64,000 nt of DNA, from NCBI GenBank assembly GCA_021832345.1, contig JAKBKY010000008.1:1-64000 (forward strand). The letters are read 5' to 3'. Shown in pieces: positions 1 to 8,465 of the stretch. How positions within the stretch are numbered: the first letter of the stretch is position 1; each line of letters opens with the position of its first letter. Position numbers and translations under genes: made by a program. The notes below the pieces were generated by a model, which searched no databases, was not told where the DNA came from, and worked only from the letters and a program-made list of their open reading frames with translations. The stretch comes from a bacterium (GTDB taxonomy: Bacteria; Vulcanimicrobiota; Vulcanimicrobiia; Vulcanimicrobiales; Vulcanimicrobiaceae).

Positions 1-1
1 C

Positions 2-175
2 CTGCTCGCCGCTTGGATCGAGCCGAATCGCAATCGTCCGCTTCACCTCATCACCCTACACGCCCGGTGTGCCATACGCCTGGCAGTCCCAAGAAAGGAG
101 CGGCGCTTCCTCCTCGGCCTCAACGCCGAGGTTGGCGCCAACCACTCGATGAACGGAGGCGCTTTCGCCCTCTGA
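2..175 (+). CDS. possible 3' end of a gene entering from the left edge
   Basis: An open frame runs from the window edge to a TGA at 173-175 (57 codons) with third positions mostly C or G, as in the real genes here. The peptide (for example RFLLGLNAEVGANHSM near its end) was not recognised. Competing open frames exist on both strands over the same bases, so this may be non-coding. If real, it is the C-terminus of a gene just upstream of the sugar transporter operon. Confidence 0.25.
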   Translation: MLAAWIEPNRNRPLHLITLHARCAIRLAVPRKERRFLLGLNAEVGANHSMNGGAFAL

Positions 176-189
176 GGCCAACCTCAGGG
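168..189 (+). terminator. hairpin upstream of the sugar-binding protein gene
   Basis: CCCTCTGAGG, a CCAA loop, then CCTCAGGG form a stem of about 8 bp with one bulge. It overlaps the stop codon of the possible partial frame to its left and lies about 45 bp before the GTG start at 233. No T-run follows, so it may be a factor-dependent terminator, an mRNA-end stabiliser, or chance in GC-rich DNA. Confidence 0.3.
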
Positions 190-232
190 CCAAAGTTCGA
201 CTCCTCTTCGTTGCATTCGTAAGGAGAAACGC

Positions 233-1198
233 GTGACTCATCTGCCTGCTCGTCTCGCCGCCGCGAGCCTTATCGTTCTGCTCGCCGCATGCTCGCACTC
301 AGCCGGTCAGGCGAATGCCGGCGCTTCTCCCGGCGCCACGACTGCGCGCGCCACGAAAACGATCGGCGTCTCCATTCAGAATCGCGAGGCGCAGTTCTAC
401 CAAGTGATGGAAACCGGGATGCAAGCCGAGGCCAAGAAGTTCGGCTACAAACTCGAGGTTGTCGACGCCAATCGCGACAACGCGCGTCAGCAGAGCCAAG
501 TCGAGGATTTTATCTCGCAGAAGGTCAACGCGATCGTGCTGATCCCCTACGATTCGCAGGCGATCGGCAGCGCCATCGCCGAGGCCAATCGAGCGAAGAT
601 TCCGGTCTTTACCGCCGATATCGCCAGCACCAGCAAGATCGGCAAGGTGCTCTCGTATATCGCCTCCGACAACGTCCAAGGCGGCGTCAAGGCGGCCGAC
701 CTGCTCTGCAAAGGGATCGGCGGCAAAGGGGAGGTCGCCATCATCGACGAGCCTGAGGTGACTAGCGTCCAAGACCGCGTCAAGGGCTTTCGCCGGGAAC
801 TCAAAGCCAAGTGCCCGGGTGCGAAGATCGTCGCCGACGTTGATGCCGGCGGCCAGCGCGATCGGGCGGCAAGCGACATGAGCGACGTGTTGCAATCGCA
901 CCCCCACGTCAAGGGCGTCTTCGGCATCAACGATGACTCGGCGCTCGGTGCTCTGACCGCAGTGCAGCAAGCGGGCCGCGTCGGCAAAGTGGCGATCGTC
1001 GGCTTCGATGCAACGCCCGAGGCGCGCACCGCCATCGCGAAAGGTCAGATGTACGGTGATGTGGTGCAGTACCCGAAGACGATCGGCAAGCTCACCATCG
1101 ATACGATCCACAGCTACTTCGCCGGGAAGAAGATCTCGCGCCTCGTTCACGTCAGCGTCGGTACGTTTACGAAGGCCGACGCAGGGAAACCGAACTGA
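233..1198 (+). CDS. sugar ABC transporter substrate-binding lipoprotein (RbsB/periplasmic-binding family)
   Basis: Binds a sugar outside the membrane and hands it to the permease encoded two genes downstream. The 321-residue length and the order (short lipoprotein leader, then a two-lobe type 1 periplasmic-binding fold) fit the ribose/xylose/galactose-binding family. The leader has a lipobox LLAAC with Cys at residue 20, so the protein is probably lipid-anchored. Family signatures include GVSIQNREAQFYQVMETGM near the N-terminus and FGINDDSALGAL in the C-terminal half. The GTG start at 233 is supported by AAGGAGA 5-10 nt upstream. It is the first gene of a binding protein - ATPase - permease operon; its TGA overlaps the probable CTG start of the ATPase. 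The sugar cannot be read from sequence. Confidence 0.9.
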   Translation: MTHLPARLAAASLIVLLAACSHSAGQANAGASPGATTARATKTIGVSIQNREAQFYQVMETGMQAEAKKFGYKLEVVDANRDNARQQSQVEDFISQKVNAIVLIPYDSQAIGSAIAEANRAKIPVFTADIASTSKIGKVLSYIASDNVQGGVKAADLLCKGIGGKGEVAIIDEPEVTSVQDRVKGFRRELKAKCPGAKIVADVDAGGQRDRAASDMSDVLQSHPHVKGVFGINDDSALGALTAVQQAGRVGKVAIVGFDATPEARTAIAKGQMYGDVVQYPKTIGKLTIDTIHSYFAGKKISRLVHVSVGTFTKADAGKPN

Positions 1199-2703
1199 GC
1201 GCGACTGTACCGCCGCTTCTAGAGATGCGCGGCATCGGGAAGTCGTTTCCCGGTGTTCGCGCTCTGGATGGGGTCAGCCTGACGCTCTCGGCCGGTGAGG
1301 TCTTGGCACTCGTCGGCGAGAACGGCGCGGGGAAATCTACGCTGATGAAGATTCTCGCGGGCGCCACGCCGGCCGACTCCGGGACGATTCTCGTCGACGG
1401 CGTCCTCGTGCGCATCGACGGGCCGCGGGCCGCCGAGGCGTTGGGCATCGGCATGATCTACCAAGAGTTTAATCTCGTCCCGGAGCTGGGCGTCGTCGAG
1501 AACATCGTGCTCGGCAACGAACCGACGCGCTCGGGCCTGCTCGATGCCGCCGCGGCCACGGATCGCGCGCGCCGGGTGCTGGAAGAGCTCGGCATCGACC
1601 TGGCGCTGCACACCCCTGTCGGGCGTCTCGCGATTGCCGGCCAACAGATGGTCGAGATCGCCAAGGCCTTCACGCGCAAGGCGCGCATCATCGTGATGGA
1701 TGAACCCTCGGCAGCGCTCTCGGAGCGTGAGATCGAGCGCCTCTTCGCGTTGATCGAGCGGTTGCGCGCGGGTGGTGTAGGCATTATCTACATCTCGCAC
1801 CGCATGGAGGAGATCGCTCGCATCGCCGACCGCGTCACCGTCTTGCGTGACGGGCGGGTCATCGAGACGCGCGCCGTTACGGCGTTTCCGCAGGACGAGA
1901 TCGTGCAAGCGATGGTCGGCCGTCGTCTGGACGCGCACTTCCCCGAGCTTCCACCCGTGGCAGCGGATGCGCCGACGGTGCTGGAGGTTCGTGGGCTGCG
2001 TCGTCAGCCTGTCGTAGGCCCACTCTCGTTCCAGGTTCGCGCAGGTGAGATCCTGGGTTTGGCGGGCCTCATCGGAGCCGGGCGAACGGAGATCCTACGA
2101 GCGATCGCCGGAGCCGATCGGGCGCAGAGCGGAGAGGTGGAGATCGACGGGGCTGCCGTACGGATCCGCCGGCCTAGCGACGCGATCGAGCACGGCGTCG
2201 CGTTCATCACCGAAGATCGTAAGGCGCAGGGTTTGGTGTTGGGGATGAGCGTTCGAGAGAACGTGACGCTTGCGCATTTGGCGCACTTCGTCAATCGCTG
2301 GCAACTCGTGGATCGCGCTGCCGAGGCCCACGCGACGGCGGGCATGATCGACGAACTGCACATTCGTACGCCCGGAACCGAACAACTGGTACGCAATCTG
2401 TCAGGCGGGAACCAGCAGAAGGTCGTTCTTGCGAAGTGGTTGCTCGGCAAGGCGCGGATCTTGCTCTTCGACGAGCCTACGCGGGGCATCGACGTCGCAG
2501 CGAAGGCCGAGATCTATCAACTCATGGTCAATCTCGTACGCAATGGAGCGGCAATCGTCATGGTTTCAAGCGAACTTCCCGAGGTGCTGGGGATGGCGCA
2601 TCGCATCTTAGCGATACGCGCGGGGCGAATCGCCGCCGAGTTCTCGCATAACGATGCGACGCCCGCGGCGGTTATGGCGGCGGCGACGGGAGCGGCAGCC
2701 TAA
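1195..2703 (+). CDS. sugar ABC transporter ATP-binding protein, duplicated ATPase (RbsA-like)
   Basis: Energises uptake by the neighbouring permease. Two ABC ATPase halves: the first has Walker A GENGAGKST and a Walker B-type MDEPSAALS; the second has a degenerate P-loop region (GLIGAGRTE) and signature LSGGNQQK followed by FDEPTRGID, the usual RbsA/XylG/MglA pattern. The first in-frame ATG is at 1225, but starting there removes the first beta strand (LLEMRGI). No ATG, GTG or TTG lies in frame from 1225 back to at least 1138. CTG at 1195 overlaps the upstream TGA as CTGA and gives LSATVPPLLEMRGIGKSFPG and 502 residues, the normal family length. CTG is therefore chosen; ATG 1225 is the conservative alternative. 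The TAA at 2701 overlaps the permease ATG. Confidence 0.88.
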   Translation: MSATVPPLLEMRGIGKSFPGVRALDGVSLTLSAGEVLALVGENGAGKSTLMKILAGATPADSGTILVDGVLVRIDGPRAAEALGIGMIYQEFNLVPELGVVENIVLGNEPTRSGLLDAAAATDRARRVLEELGIDLALHTPVGRLAIAGQQMVEIAKAFTRKARIIVMDEPSAALSEREIERLFALIERLRAGGVGIIYISHRMEEIARIADRVTVLRDGRVIETRAVTAFPQDEIVQAMVGRRLDAHFPELPPVAADAPTVLEVRGLRRQPVVGPLSFQVRAGEILGLAGLIGAGRTEILRAIAGADRAQSGEVEIDGAAVRIRRPSDAIEHGVAFITEDRKAQGLVLGMSVRENVTLAHLAHFVNRWQLVDRAAEAHATAGMIDELHIRTPGTEQLVRNLSGGNQQKVVLAKWLLGKARILLFDEPTRGIDVAAKAEIYQLMVNLVRNGAAIVMVSSELPEVLGMAHRILAIRAGRIAAEFSHNDATPAAVMAAATGAAA

Positions 2704-3713
2704 TGGGGACGCTCTCATCCACGCGCACGTACTGGTTGCGGATTAGCCTTGCGGTGGTTGTCTTCATCGCGTTTGTGGTGGTCGTGAACGTCGCGGCCCA
2801 CGGAGCCTTTCTCGAACCTAGTAATCTCATCATGGTCCTGCGCCAGATCACCTATAACTGCATCCTCGGGGTAGGGCAGACGTTCGTCATCATCACGGCC
2901 GGGATCGATCTCTCCGTGGGATCGCTCGCCTCGATGACGGGTGTGATCATGGCGCTCTTTGCCAACGCGGTGCATCTGCACGGGATCGCGCTGGTACTGG
3001 CGACGCTCGCGGTGGGCGTGGCCGTCGGAGCGCTGGCCGGATACGTCAACGCGCTGCCCGTCGTGCGCCTGAACTTGCCGCCTTTCATCACGACGATTGC
3101 CATGCTGCAGATGGCCCTGGGGCTCTCCTATATCTTCTCGCACGGGCAGCCGATCGCGCTGCGTTCGTCGGCGTTTACAAACCTCGGCATCGGGACGCTC
3201 TTCGGCAGCGTTCTGGGACCGCTCCATCTGCCGAGCCTGCCGGTGCCGGTCATTTGGATGATCGCGGTGCTGGTGATCGCTTCGGTGCTGCTGACCAAGA
3301 CGCGCTTCGGGCGCTACGTCTTTGCCATCGGTGGGAACGAAGAAGCGGCGCGCCTCGCGGGAGTCAACGTCATTCGCGTCAAGACGCTGGTCTATGTCAT
3401 CAGCGGAGTGTGCGCGGCGATCGTCGGCTTTCTCTACATGGCGCTCTTTTCGTCCGGATCGCCGCAGACCGGCACCGGCGATGAGCTGCTGGAATCGATC
3501 GCTGCGGTGGTGGTCGGCGGGACCAGCCTCATGGGCGGCCGCGGCAGCATCATCGGAACGTTCTTCGGTGCCTTGCTGATCGGCTCGCTCTACAATGCCA
3601 TGAACCTGCTCAACATCGACTCCTACCTGCAGAAAGTCGTGCTGGGCGCGGTCATTCTCTTGGCCGTCGTCCTCGACGAACTTCGCAAGCGCTATCTTGC
3701 GCGGAGTGCGTAA
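2703..3713 (+). CDS. sugar ABC transporter permease (RbsC-like)
   Basis: Membrane channel of the importer encoded with the two preceding genes. The 336 residues are mostly hydrophobic segments. The family signature GQTFVIITAGIDLSVGS (near residues 59-75) and the GGTSLMGGRGSIIGTFFGA stretch (near 273-291) identify the branched BPD_transp_2 family of ribose/xylose-type permeases. The ATG shares an A with the stop of the ATPase gene (TAATG), implying translational coupling. The last coding bases form one arm of a 15-bp perfect inverted repeat that ends the operon. No kinase or isomerase lies beside it to reveal the sugar. Confidence 0.92.
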   Translation: MGTLSSTRTYWLRISLAVVVFIAFVVVVNVAAHGAFLEPSNLIMVLRQITYNCILGVGQTFVIITAGIDLSVGSLASMTGVIMALFANAVHLHGIALVLATLAVGVAVGALAGYVNALPVVRLNLPPFITTIAMLQMALGLSYIFSHGQPIALRSSAFTNLGIGTLFGSVLGPLHLPSLPVPVIWMIAVLVIASVLLTKTRFGRYVFAIGGNEEAARLAGVNVIRVKTLVYVISGVCAAIVGFLYMALFSSGSPQTGTGDELLESIAAVVVGGTSLMGGRGSIIGTFFGALLIGSLYNAMNLLNIDSYLQKVVLGAVILLAVVLDELRKRYLARSA

Positions 3714-3737
3714 GGTGTCCATAAGATAGCGCTTGCG
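3684..3737. terminator. 15-bp perfect inverted repeat between convergent genes
   Basis: CGCAAGCGCTATCTT (3684-3698) and AAGATAGCGCTTGCG (3723-3737) are exact complements separated by 24 nt. The left arm lies inside the last codons of the permease gene and the right arm ends 20 bp before the stop of the convergent gene. This placement suits a bidirectional transcription end or mRNA 3'-end stabiliser. There is no T-run on either side. Confidence 0.55.
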
Positions 3738-3756
3738 CGCAGCGTTTAGAAGTCGC

Positions 3757-4425
3757 CTAGAAGTTGCCGCCGTTCAAGTGGGCGTGCAGCTTGATATGGA
3801 GGAAGGACTGATCGAGGATGATCGTGTTGCCGCTCCACTCGATATTGCGTAGCGGCAGATGCGAGGTGCGTGAGAAGAAGATCATCATCTTCGTGATGTG
3901 GCGCTTTGGGGTCGGCCCGTTCGGGATGAGCGTAACGGCGTCCGTGAGCTGACCGTTAATCTTTCCGCCGGCGACTTGACTCAAGCGTCCCGGCGTCGTC
4001 ACATACTTGTCGACCACATTCTGCAGCAAGCCGTCGGGAATCGTATAGCCCAGCAGCGAGGTCGCTCGCGGGTCGTGGATGCTGACCGTCAAGTGGATCA
4101 TGGAGAGAATGCCGCCTTGATGGCCGCTGACGGTGTTTCCGCCCGACCAGACGCCGCCGCTGCCCTGGCCGTCGCCTGAGAGGATCAGCGTCTTGGCAAA
4201 GTGCGGTTTCATAAACCAATACTGATAGACGCGGCTCTGTGTCTGCGAGCCCTTAACTTCGTGTGACTGGAGCCTAAACGTATAGCTGTGGACGTTGGCG
4301 ATGAGCGCCTGGAACGCCGAGATTGCCGGGGTGGAGTTGGCCGCCGATGCGCTGCCCATCAGCGAAGCGCTCAAGACGGCCGCTGCCAGCGCGGCCCCAA
4401 GGTAGATGCGAAGAGTGGATTTCAT
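3757..4425 (-). CDS. secreted protein, possibly LolA/DUF1571-like
   Basis: 222 residues with a clear Sec signal peptide: basic start, hydrophobic core and an ASA-type cleavage site near residue 28. The mature part begins with a helix (ISAFQALIANVHSYTFRLQS) followed by alternating strands with YQYWFMKPHFAKTLI and DGQGSGGVWSGG. This layout recalls lipoprotein-carrier (LolA-like) or DUF1571 proteins, which form an open beta half-barrel. The similarity is structural impression only; no diagnostic motif was seen. The ATG overlaps the stop of the Usp gene by 4 nt, so it is the last gene of the permease - small protein - Usp unit. Likely periplasmic. Confidence 0.75.
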   Translation of the reverse strand: MKSTLRIYLGAALAAAVLSASLMGSASAANSTPAISAFQALIANVHSYTFRLQSHEVKGSQTQSRVYQYWFMKPHFAKTLILSGDGQGSGGVWSGGNTVSGHQGGILSMIHLTVSIHDPRATSLLGYTIPDGLLQNVVDKYVTTPGRLSQVAGGKINGQLTDAVTLIPNGPTPKRHITKMMIFFSRTSHLPLRNIEWSGNTIILDQSFLHIKLHAHLNGGNF

Positions 4426-5036
4426 AGATTCTCCCGTGTTTCATCGACGAGGAGCGTACCGTGCTTGCCTTCGACGCCGATGAGGACGTCGCATTTAGCA
4501 TCGGCCGCGATCGCCTCGACCGTGCGGCCGAGTGGGGCCCCGCTGTACTTGCCTTCTCGGTAGGAGCCCATGACCAATAAGTTGGCTTTTTCGCGTTTGG
4601 CGAGGGCAAGAACCGTCTCTGCGGCTGAACGGGTCTTGATCGTTTCGGTACGGATGTCAACACCGTTATTGGCGGCGATGGTTTCAGCGGCGGCTAGGGC
4701 GTCGAGCGCGGCGCGCTCCTCGACCGGCATCTCGGCATCGGGAGGCAGCGTATATGGGACCTCGATGACGTAGATCGCCAAGAGTTCCGAGCGCTCGCCG
4801 CGTGCGAGTTTCGCTGCAAGCGCCGTCATGTGCCCCGAGGCGATCTCCGGTGAGAAGACCACGATGATGCTGCCGACCATGCGCTCGAGCGAGGTCTCCG
4901 CCTCTTGAGCGAGTCGTTGCACCAAGGATGCCGGCGGATGGAGCATCCACCACACCGTTGCGACGATCGCCGAGACGATCAGGAGAGCGGTCAGCGCTCC
5001 GATCGGGGTGATCCCGCTGCCGGCGATGACCGTCAT
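4422..5036 (-). CDS. membrane-anchored universal stress protein (UspA domain)
   Basis: 204 residues. One transmembrane helix at about residues 12-33 (ALTALLIVSAIVATVWWML) is followed by a UspA domain from about residue 54 (GSIIVVFSPE). The nucleotide-binding pattern of ATP-type Usp proteins is visible: VMGSYREGKYSGAPLGRTVEAI, the G-2x-G-9x-G(S/T)-like loop. An N-terminal anchor is uncommon because most Usp proteins are soluble. Overlaps of 4 nt on both sides place it in the operon of the APC permease, suggesting control or support of that transporter, as seen for other Usp-transporter pairs (inference). Confidence 0.85.
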   Translation of the reverse strand: MTVIAGSGITPIGALTALLIVSAIVATVWWMLHPPASLVQRLAQEAETSLERMVGSIIVVFSPEIASGHMTALAAKLARGERSELLAIYVIEVPYTLPPDAEMPVEERAALDALAAAETIAANNGVDIRTETIKTRSAAETVLALAKREKANLLVMGSYREGKYSGAPLGRTVEAIAADAKCDVLIGVEGKHGTLLVDETRENL

Positions 5037-5218
5037 GGGCGATCTCTATAGAGACGGATCGCCAGCGTAATACGATAGAACCCGAGCCCGGCGAGCGCCA
5101 GGCCAAAGGCAAACCCGGGCAGAGTGGAGAGCGAGAGACCGAACGGCGCCATCCGTGCGATGACGATCGCTCCCAGGACGATAAAGGCGGCCGAGAGCAC
5201 CAGGCGGTAGGCGATCAT
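5033..5218 (-). CDS. small membrane protein, 61 residues, unknown
   Basis: Two hydrophobic helices (about residues 5-22 and 30-50) and a basic C-terminal tail ending LYRDRP. It overlaps the permease stop by 4 nt (ATGA) and the Usp start by 4 nt, so it is translated as part of this unit. The position between an APC transporter and a membrane-anchored Usp suggests an accessory subunit, but nothing in the sequence shows a function. Confidence 0.75.
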   Translation of the reverse strand: MIAYRLVLSAAFIVLGAIVIARMAPFGLSLSTLPGFAFGLALAGLGFYRITLAIRLYRDRP

Positions 5219-6837
5219 GCCACGCTCTCCTTGGCGGTGCGCTCGTCGCTCGCCTTGACGTTGGCAATGTACTCATCCATCAGTTCGAGTTCGCCGGCAT
5301 TGCGCAGAATGTCGACCTGCTGTTTGCGCCACTCATGCTTCTGCGAGTGGAGGAGCGGCATCTTGCGATGATGGCGATAGACGAGGTACATGATGATGCC
5401 GAGCACGAGCCAGAGGGGGCCTGCGACGCGCCCGATGGGGTGGGTCATCAGGGTGAAGATCAGGATTGAGAAGATGCCTGCGAAGCCGATGACGCCGACG
5501 ACGGGAAACTCGACGCGCTCGCCTCGGAAGCGCATCGGAATATTCAAAGGAATCTTAAAGCGCCGCGGGCTCAGCGGATCGATCAGGCGTAGGGCAATGA
5601 GCGCGATGAAAACGAACGAGTAGCTCGTTGCGGCGCCGAACGCGTAGAGATCTGCAAGAAAATCCAGGCCGCTCTCGCCGTCGAAGAAACGTGCATAGAA
5701 AGCGTTGGCATGTGGGTCGAGATACGGAATCGCGGCGAAGATCAGTTCGATTGCGGCCAATCCACAGAAGGCGATCAGGGAGACCATCGGCGTGCGGAAG
5801 CGCTTGTGGACGCTTTGAAACATCGATGGAAGGAGGTTCGAGGAGCTCATCGCGTAAGCGATGCGCGAGCTGCCGAAGACTCCGGAGTTCGACGAGATCA
5901 GGAGCAGCACGGCGCCGAGAACCGGCACGTAAAAGGCGGCGATCGCTCCCCAGTAGGGGACTTGTTTGGCTAGTAATGCGACGGCAGCTCCCTGATTGTC
6001 GCCGTTGTTGACGAAGATCTGCCAGAACTGTATCGCCTGCCCGTGCGCGTCGAGAATCGGGTGCCAGGGTTGCAGTCCAAGGGCCAGGTTCGAGTACCCG
6101 AGCGCAAAGATCAGAATGGTGAGAATCAACCCTACCGAGGTGCGTGGAATAATCGATGCGGGTCGTTGGGTCTCTTGAGCGGCCTGTGAGATGGATTCAA
6201 GGCCGACGAACGAGATGATGGCATACGAGATGCCGAGCATGAGCTGGTCGGGGCTGGGCCAGCTCGTTTGCATGTTGTGAATGAGCAGTTCCGGCCGGAA
6301 CGCAAACAAGAAGCCGAAGAAGAGAATGCAGGTTTCGCTTGCGATATCCAGCGCCGAGACGAATCCATTGAAGGCGGTGCTTTCGCGCACCCCGATAACG
6401 TTGAGCAGGCAGAGCGCCGCGATCAAACCGAACACCACCCAGAAGTGGACCCAGGGATGAGCGGAGTTGACGAACGTCGGGACGAGTTGGCTCAAATAAT
6501 CGACGCAGGCCCAGGCGAAGATCGTGATGTCGATCGTGAAGTCGAGTAAGACCGCCCACCCGGCGATAAACCCGAAGATGTCGCCGAGACCTCGCAGCAC
6601 GAAGTACTGGCCGCCGCCGGCGACGGGATAGGTGGATGCAAGCTCCGTGTAGGCGAGGCCGATGCAGACGTAGACCAGGCCCGCAAAGAGAAAGGCCACG
6701 TTGGATGCGCCGGCCGCAGCGGCCAGGACCAGGCCCAGACCGATGAAGATATCAGCGCCGACGTCGGAGTAGCCCCAAGAGAAGGAGCCCCAGGGTGTGA
6801 CCGTGCGGCGCAGTTCAGCGTGTTTTTCGGTGGACAT
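5215..6837 (-). CDS. APC-family amino acid/polyamine permease
   Basis: 540 residues with about 12 hydrophobic helices. The N-terminal GWGYSDVGADIFIGLGLVL-type region, the GLAYTELASTYPVAGGGQY segment after helix 2 and FVGLESISQAAQET in helix 6 are typical of the amino acid-polyamine-organocation superfamily. The hydrophilic C-terminal tail of about 55 residues is helical and charged. Substrate unknown. Its ATG lies 17 nt downstream of the kinase gene stop and its stop overlaps the small membrane protein start, so kinase, permease, small protein, Usp and secreted protein form one chain. Confidence 0.88.
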   Translation of the reverse strand: MSTEKHAELRRTVTPWGSFSWGYSDVGADIFIGLGLVLAAAAGASNVAFLFAGLVYVCIGLAYTELASTYPVAGGGQYFVLRGLGDIFGFIAGWAVLLDFTIDITIFAWACVDYLSQLVPTFVNSAHPWVHFWVVFGLIAALCLLNVIGVRESTAFNGFVSALDIASETCILFFGFLFAFRPELLIHNMQTSWPSPDQLMLGISYAIISFVGLESISQAAQETQRPASIIPRTSVGLILTILIFALGYSNLALGLQPWHPILDAHGQAIQFWQIFVNNGDNQGAAVALLAKQVPYWGAIAAFYVPVLGAVLLLISSNSGVFGSSRIAYAMSSSNLLPSMFQSVHKRFRTPMVSLIAFCGLAAIELIFAAIPYLDPHANAFYARFFDGESGLDFLADLYAFGAATSYSFVFIALIALRLIDPLSPRRFKIPLNIPMRFRGERVEFPVVGVIGFAGIFSILIFTLMTHPIGRVAGPLWLVLGIIMYLVYRHHRKMPLLHSQKHEWRKQQVDILRNAGELELMDEYIANVKASDERTAKESVA

Positions 6838-6854
6838 CGAGTCGGAGGGTATCC

Positions 6855-8120
6855 TTACAGGCCGATGGCCGAGCGTTCGATAGCATTGGCGAGATACTCG
6901 GCCTCGCCATAGGATTCGTGCAGGTTATGTTCGTGAAAGATCCGCAACGCCTCCGTCAGGCGGTTGACGGCATCGCGTAGCTCCGAGCGTTCCCGAATGC
7001 CGTCGGCAGCCTTCTGCAAGATCATCGAGGCGTACTTTAAGGTCGTCTTGGCATATTCGACATCGTTGCCGAGGACGGAGAACTCGTGAAGCGCGATGAG
7101 GTAGGCCTCCCGTGCTTCGTCGTAGTTCCGCCGGCGGGTTGCCATCATCCCTTTGAGCACCGCTTCGATGGCCTCGCTGCGATTACGCGAGCTTGCTAGC
7201 GCCCGGTCGAGTGCGTCGCGAAGCGAGGAGTCGGTGGTTGCATCGGCATGGACGACGTTGCGCGGAGTGCGCGTATCGGCGACGTGCGCTGTCTGTTGTG
7301 GTGCCACGAGTGTCTGCACGTCGACGATAAACTGGCGAGCGGTCTGATAGCGCTGCGCCGGTTCGCGCTCGATGGCCCGCATGATCACGCGTTCGAGCGG
7401 CTCCGGGATGGCCCGGTTGACTTGGCGCGCCGGTGCCGGCAGATCGTGCACGTGGGAGAACATGGTCGCAACGAGGTCGTCCCGCTCGCTGCGAAACGGC
7501 ACCGTTCCGGTAAAGATCTCGTACATAACGATGCCGACGGAGTAGAGGTCGCTGCGCACATCGGCGGGTTTGCTCAAGAAACGCTCCGGAGCGAGATAGG
7601 CGATCGTCCCGACAATCTGGCCGCTGCGCGTCGTCTGCGTGACATCCGTCGAGCGGCGTGCCAACCCGAAATCCATGAGCTTGACGTACGAGTTGTCTTC
7701 GACCGTCATGATGTTCGACGGCTTGATATCGCGATGTACCACACCTTGGCCGTGCGCATAGTCCAGCGCCTCCAAGACATCGATGAGGAAGCCCATGGCC
7801 TGCCTGAAGGTCAGCGCCCCGCCTTCCAGATCGCGCAGGGTCTTGCCCTTGACCAGTTCCATAACGATGTACGAAAGCCCGTCCGCTTCGCCGGCGTCGA
7901 AGATCGAGACGATCCGAGGATGGTTGAGCGATGCCATCGCCCGCGCCTCAAGCAGGAGCCGAGCGTTCACGTCGTCGGAGCGTTCGATCAGCACCTTCAC
8001 CGCGATCTCGCGCCCTAGACGGGTATCGATCGCGCGATAGGTGTCGGCGGTGCCGCCTCGCCCAATCAGGTCGCCGAGTTCATAGCGTCCCGAAAGCGTT
8101 CGACCTGCCAGCGTATCCAC
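6855..8120 (-). CDS. Hanks-type Ser/Thr protein kinase with helical C-terminal half
   Basis: Phosphorylates proteins on Ser/Thr. The kinase domain fills about residues 12-275: glycine loop GRGGTADTY, invariant Lys in IAVKVL, catalytic HRDIKPSN, metal-binding DFGLA and the LAPERF segment. All catalytic residues are present. The remaining 145 residues are helix-rich, with repeated Glu/Ala/Arg pattern resembling TPRs (RNYDEAREAYLIALHEF). Unlike PknB-type receptors there is no transmembrane segment or PASTA repeat, so it is probably cytosolic. GTG at 8120 follows the yraN TAA directly. Substrates are unknown; the downstream transporter unit is a candidate. Confidence 0.93.
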   Translation of the reverse strand: MDTLAGRTLSGRYELGDLIGRGGTADTYRAIDTRLGREIAVKVLIERSDDVNARLLLEARAMASLNHPRIVSIFDAGEADGLSYIVMELVKGKTLRDLEGGALTFRQAMGFLIDVLEALDYAHGQGVVHRDIKPSNIMTVEDNSYVKLMDFGLARRSTDVTQTTRSGQIVGTIAYLAPERFLSKPADVRSDLYSVGIVMYEIFTGTVPFRSERDDLVATMFSHVHDLPAPARQVNRAIPEPLERVIMRAIEREPAQRYQTARQFIVDVQTLVAPQQTAHVADTRTPRNVVHADATTDSSLRDALDRALASSRNRSEAIEAVLKGMMATRRRNYDEAREAYLIALHEFSVLGNDVEYAKTTLKYASMILQKAADGIRERSELRDAVNRLTEALRIFHEHNLHESYGEAEYLANAIERSAIGL

Positions 8121-8465
8121 TTAGAAGGCGTTCTCGTGCAACGTGACCCGTTCTCCATTCAATGTGACGACATCGAAGCGTATCTTCGCGTTCGGTGCGA
8201 CGATCTGCGCGTAGTCTGCTGCAAGGCGTCGCAGTTTCGAACGTTTGCGGGCGTCGACGGCGCCTAAGGCTGACCCGAAGCTCGATCCGTTACGGCTCTT
8301 CACTTCGACAACGACCAGGCTCACTCCATTGAGGCAGACAAGATCGATCTCCCCGTCCGGACCGCGGAGGTTCTGCGCGAGGATACGGTATCCGTGGGCT
8401 TCGAGGAAAGCGGCTGCCCGTTCCTCGCCCCGGCGGCCGGACTGAGCGCTATGAGGGTGTGCCAT
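8121..8465 (-). CDS. yraN: YraN/UPF0102 family protein
   Basis: 114 residues with the ATG at 8465. The family core is present: SGRRGEERAAAFLEAHGYRIL, then GEIDLVCLNG and VVVEVKSR, the D-x(n)-E-x-K arrangement of a restriction-nuclease-like fold. It is a conserved protein of unclear role found beside rnhB in many bacteria, as here. The open frame extends upstream to 8543, but that would bury it further in rnhB and adds non-conserved residues; 8465 gives a 17-nt overlap with rnhB and matches the usual family start. No strong ribosome-binding site is seen. Confidence 0.85.
   Translation of the reverse strand: MAHPHSAQSGRRGEERAAAFLEAHGYRILAQNLRGPDGEIDLVCLNGVSLVVVEVKSRNGSSFGSALGAVDARKRSKLRRLAADYAQIVAPNAKIRFDVVTLNGERVTLHENAF

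Noticed and set aside
130-143. 14-bp palindrome GGTTGGCGCCAACC
   Set aside because: Lies inside a possible coding frame with no promoter beside it; a single palindrome of this size in GC-rich DNA is weak evidence for an operator.
190-205. GTTCGACTC resembling a tRNA T-loop
   Set aside because: The flanking bases do not form a T-stem, and no acceptor or anticodon arm is present upstream.
299-1150. Long minus-strand open frame opposite the sugar-binding protein gene
   Set aside because: A shadow produced by GC-biased codons of the real gene; no family features.
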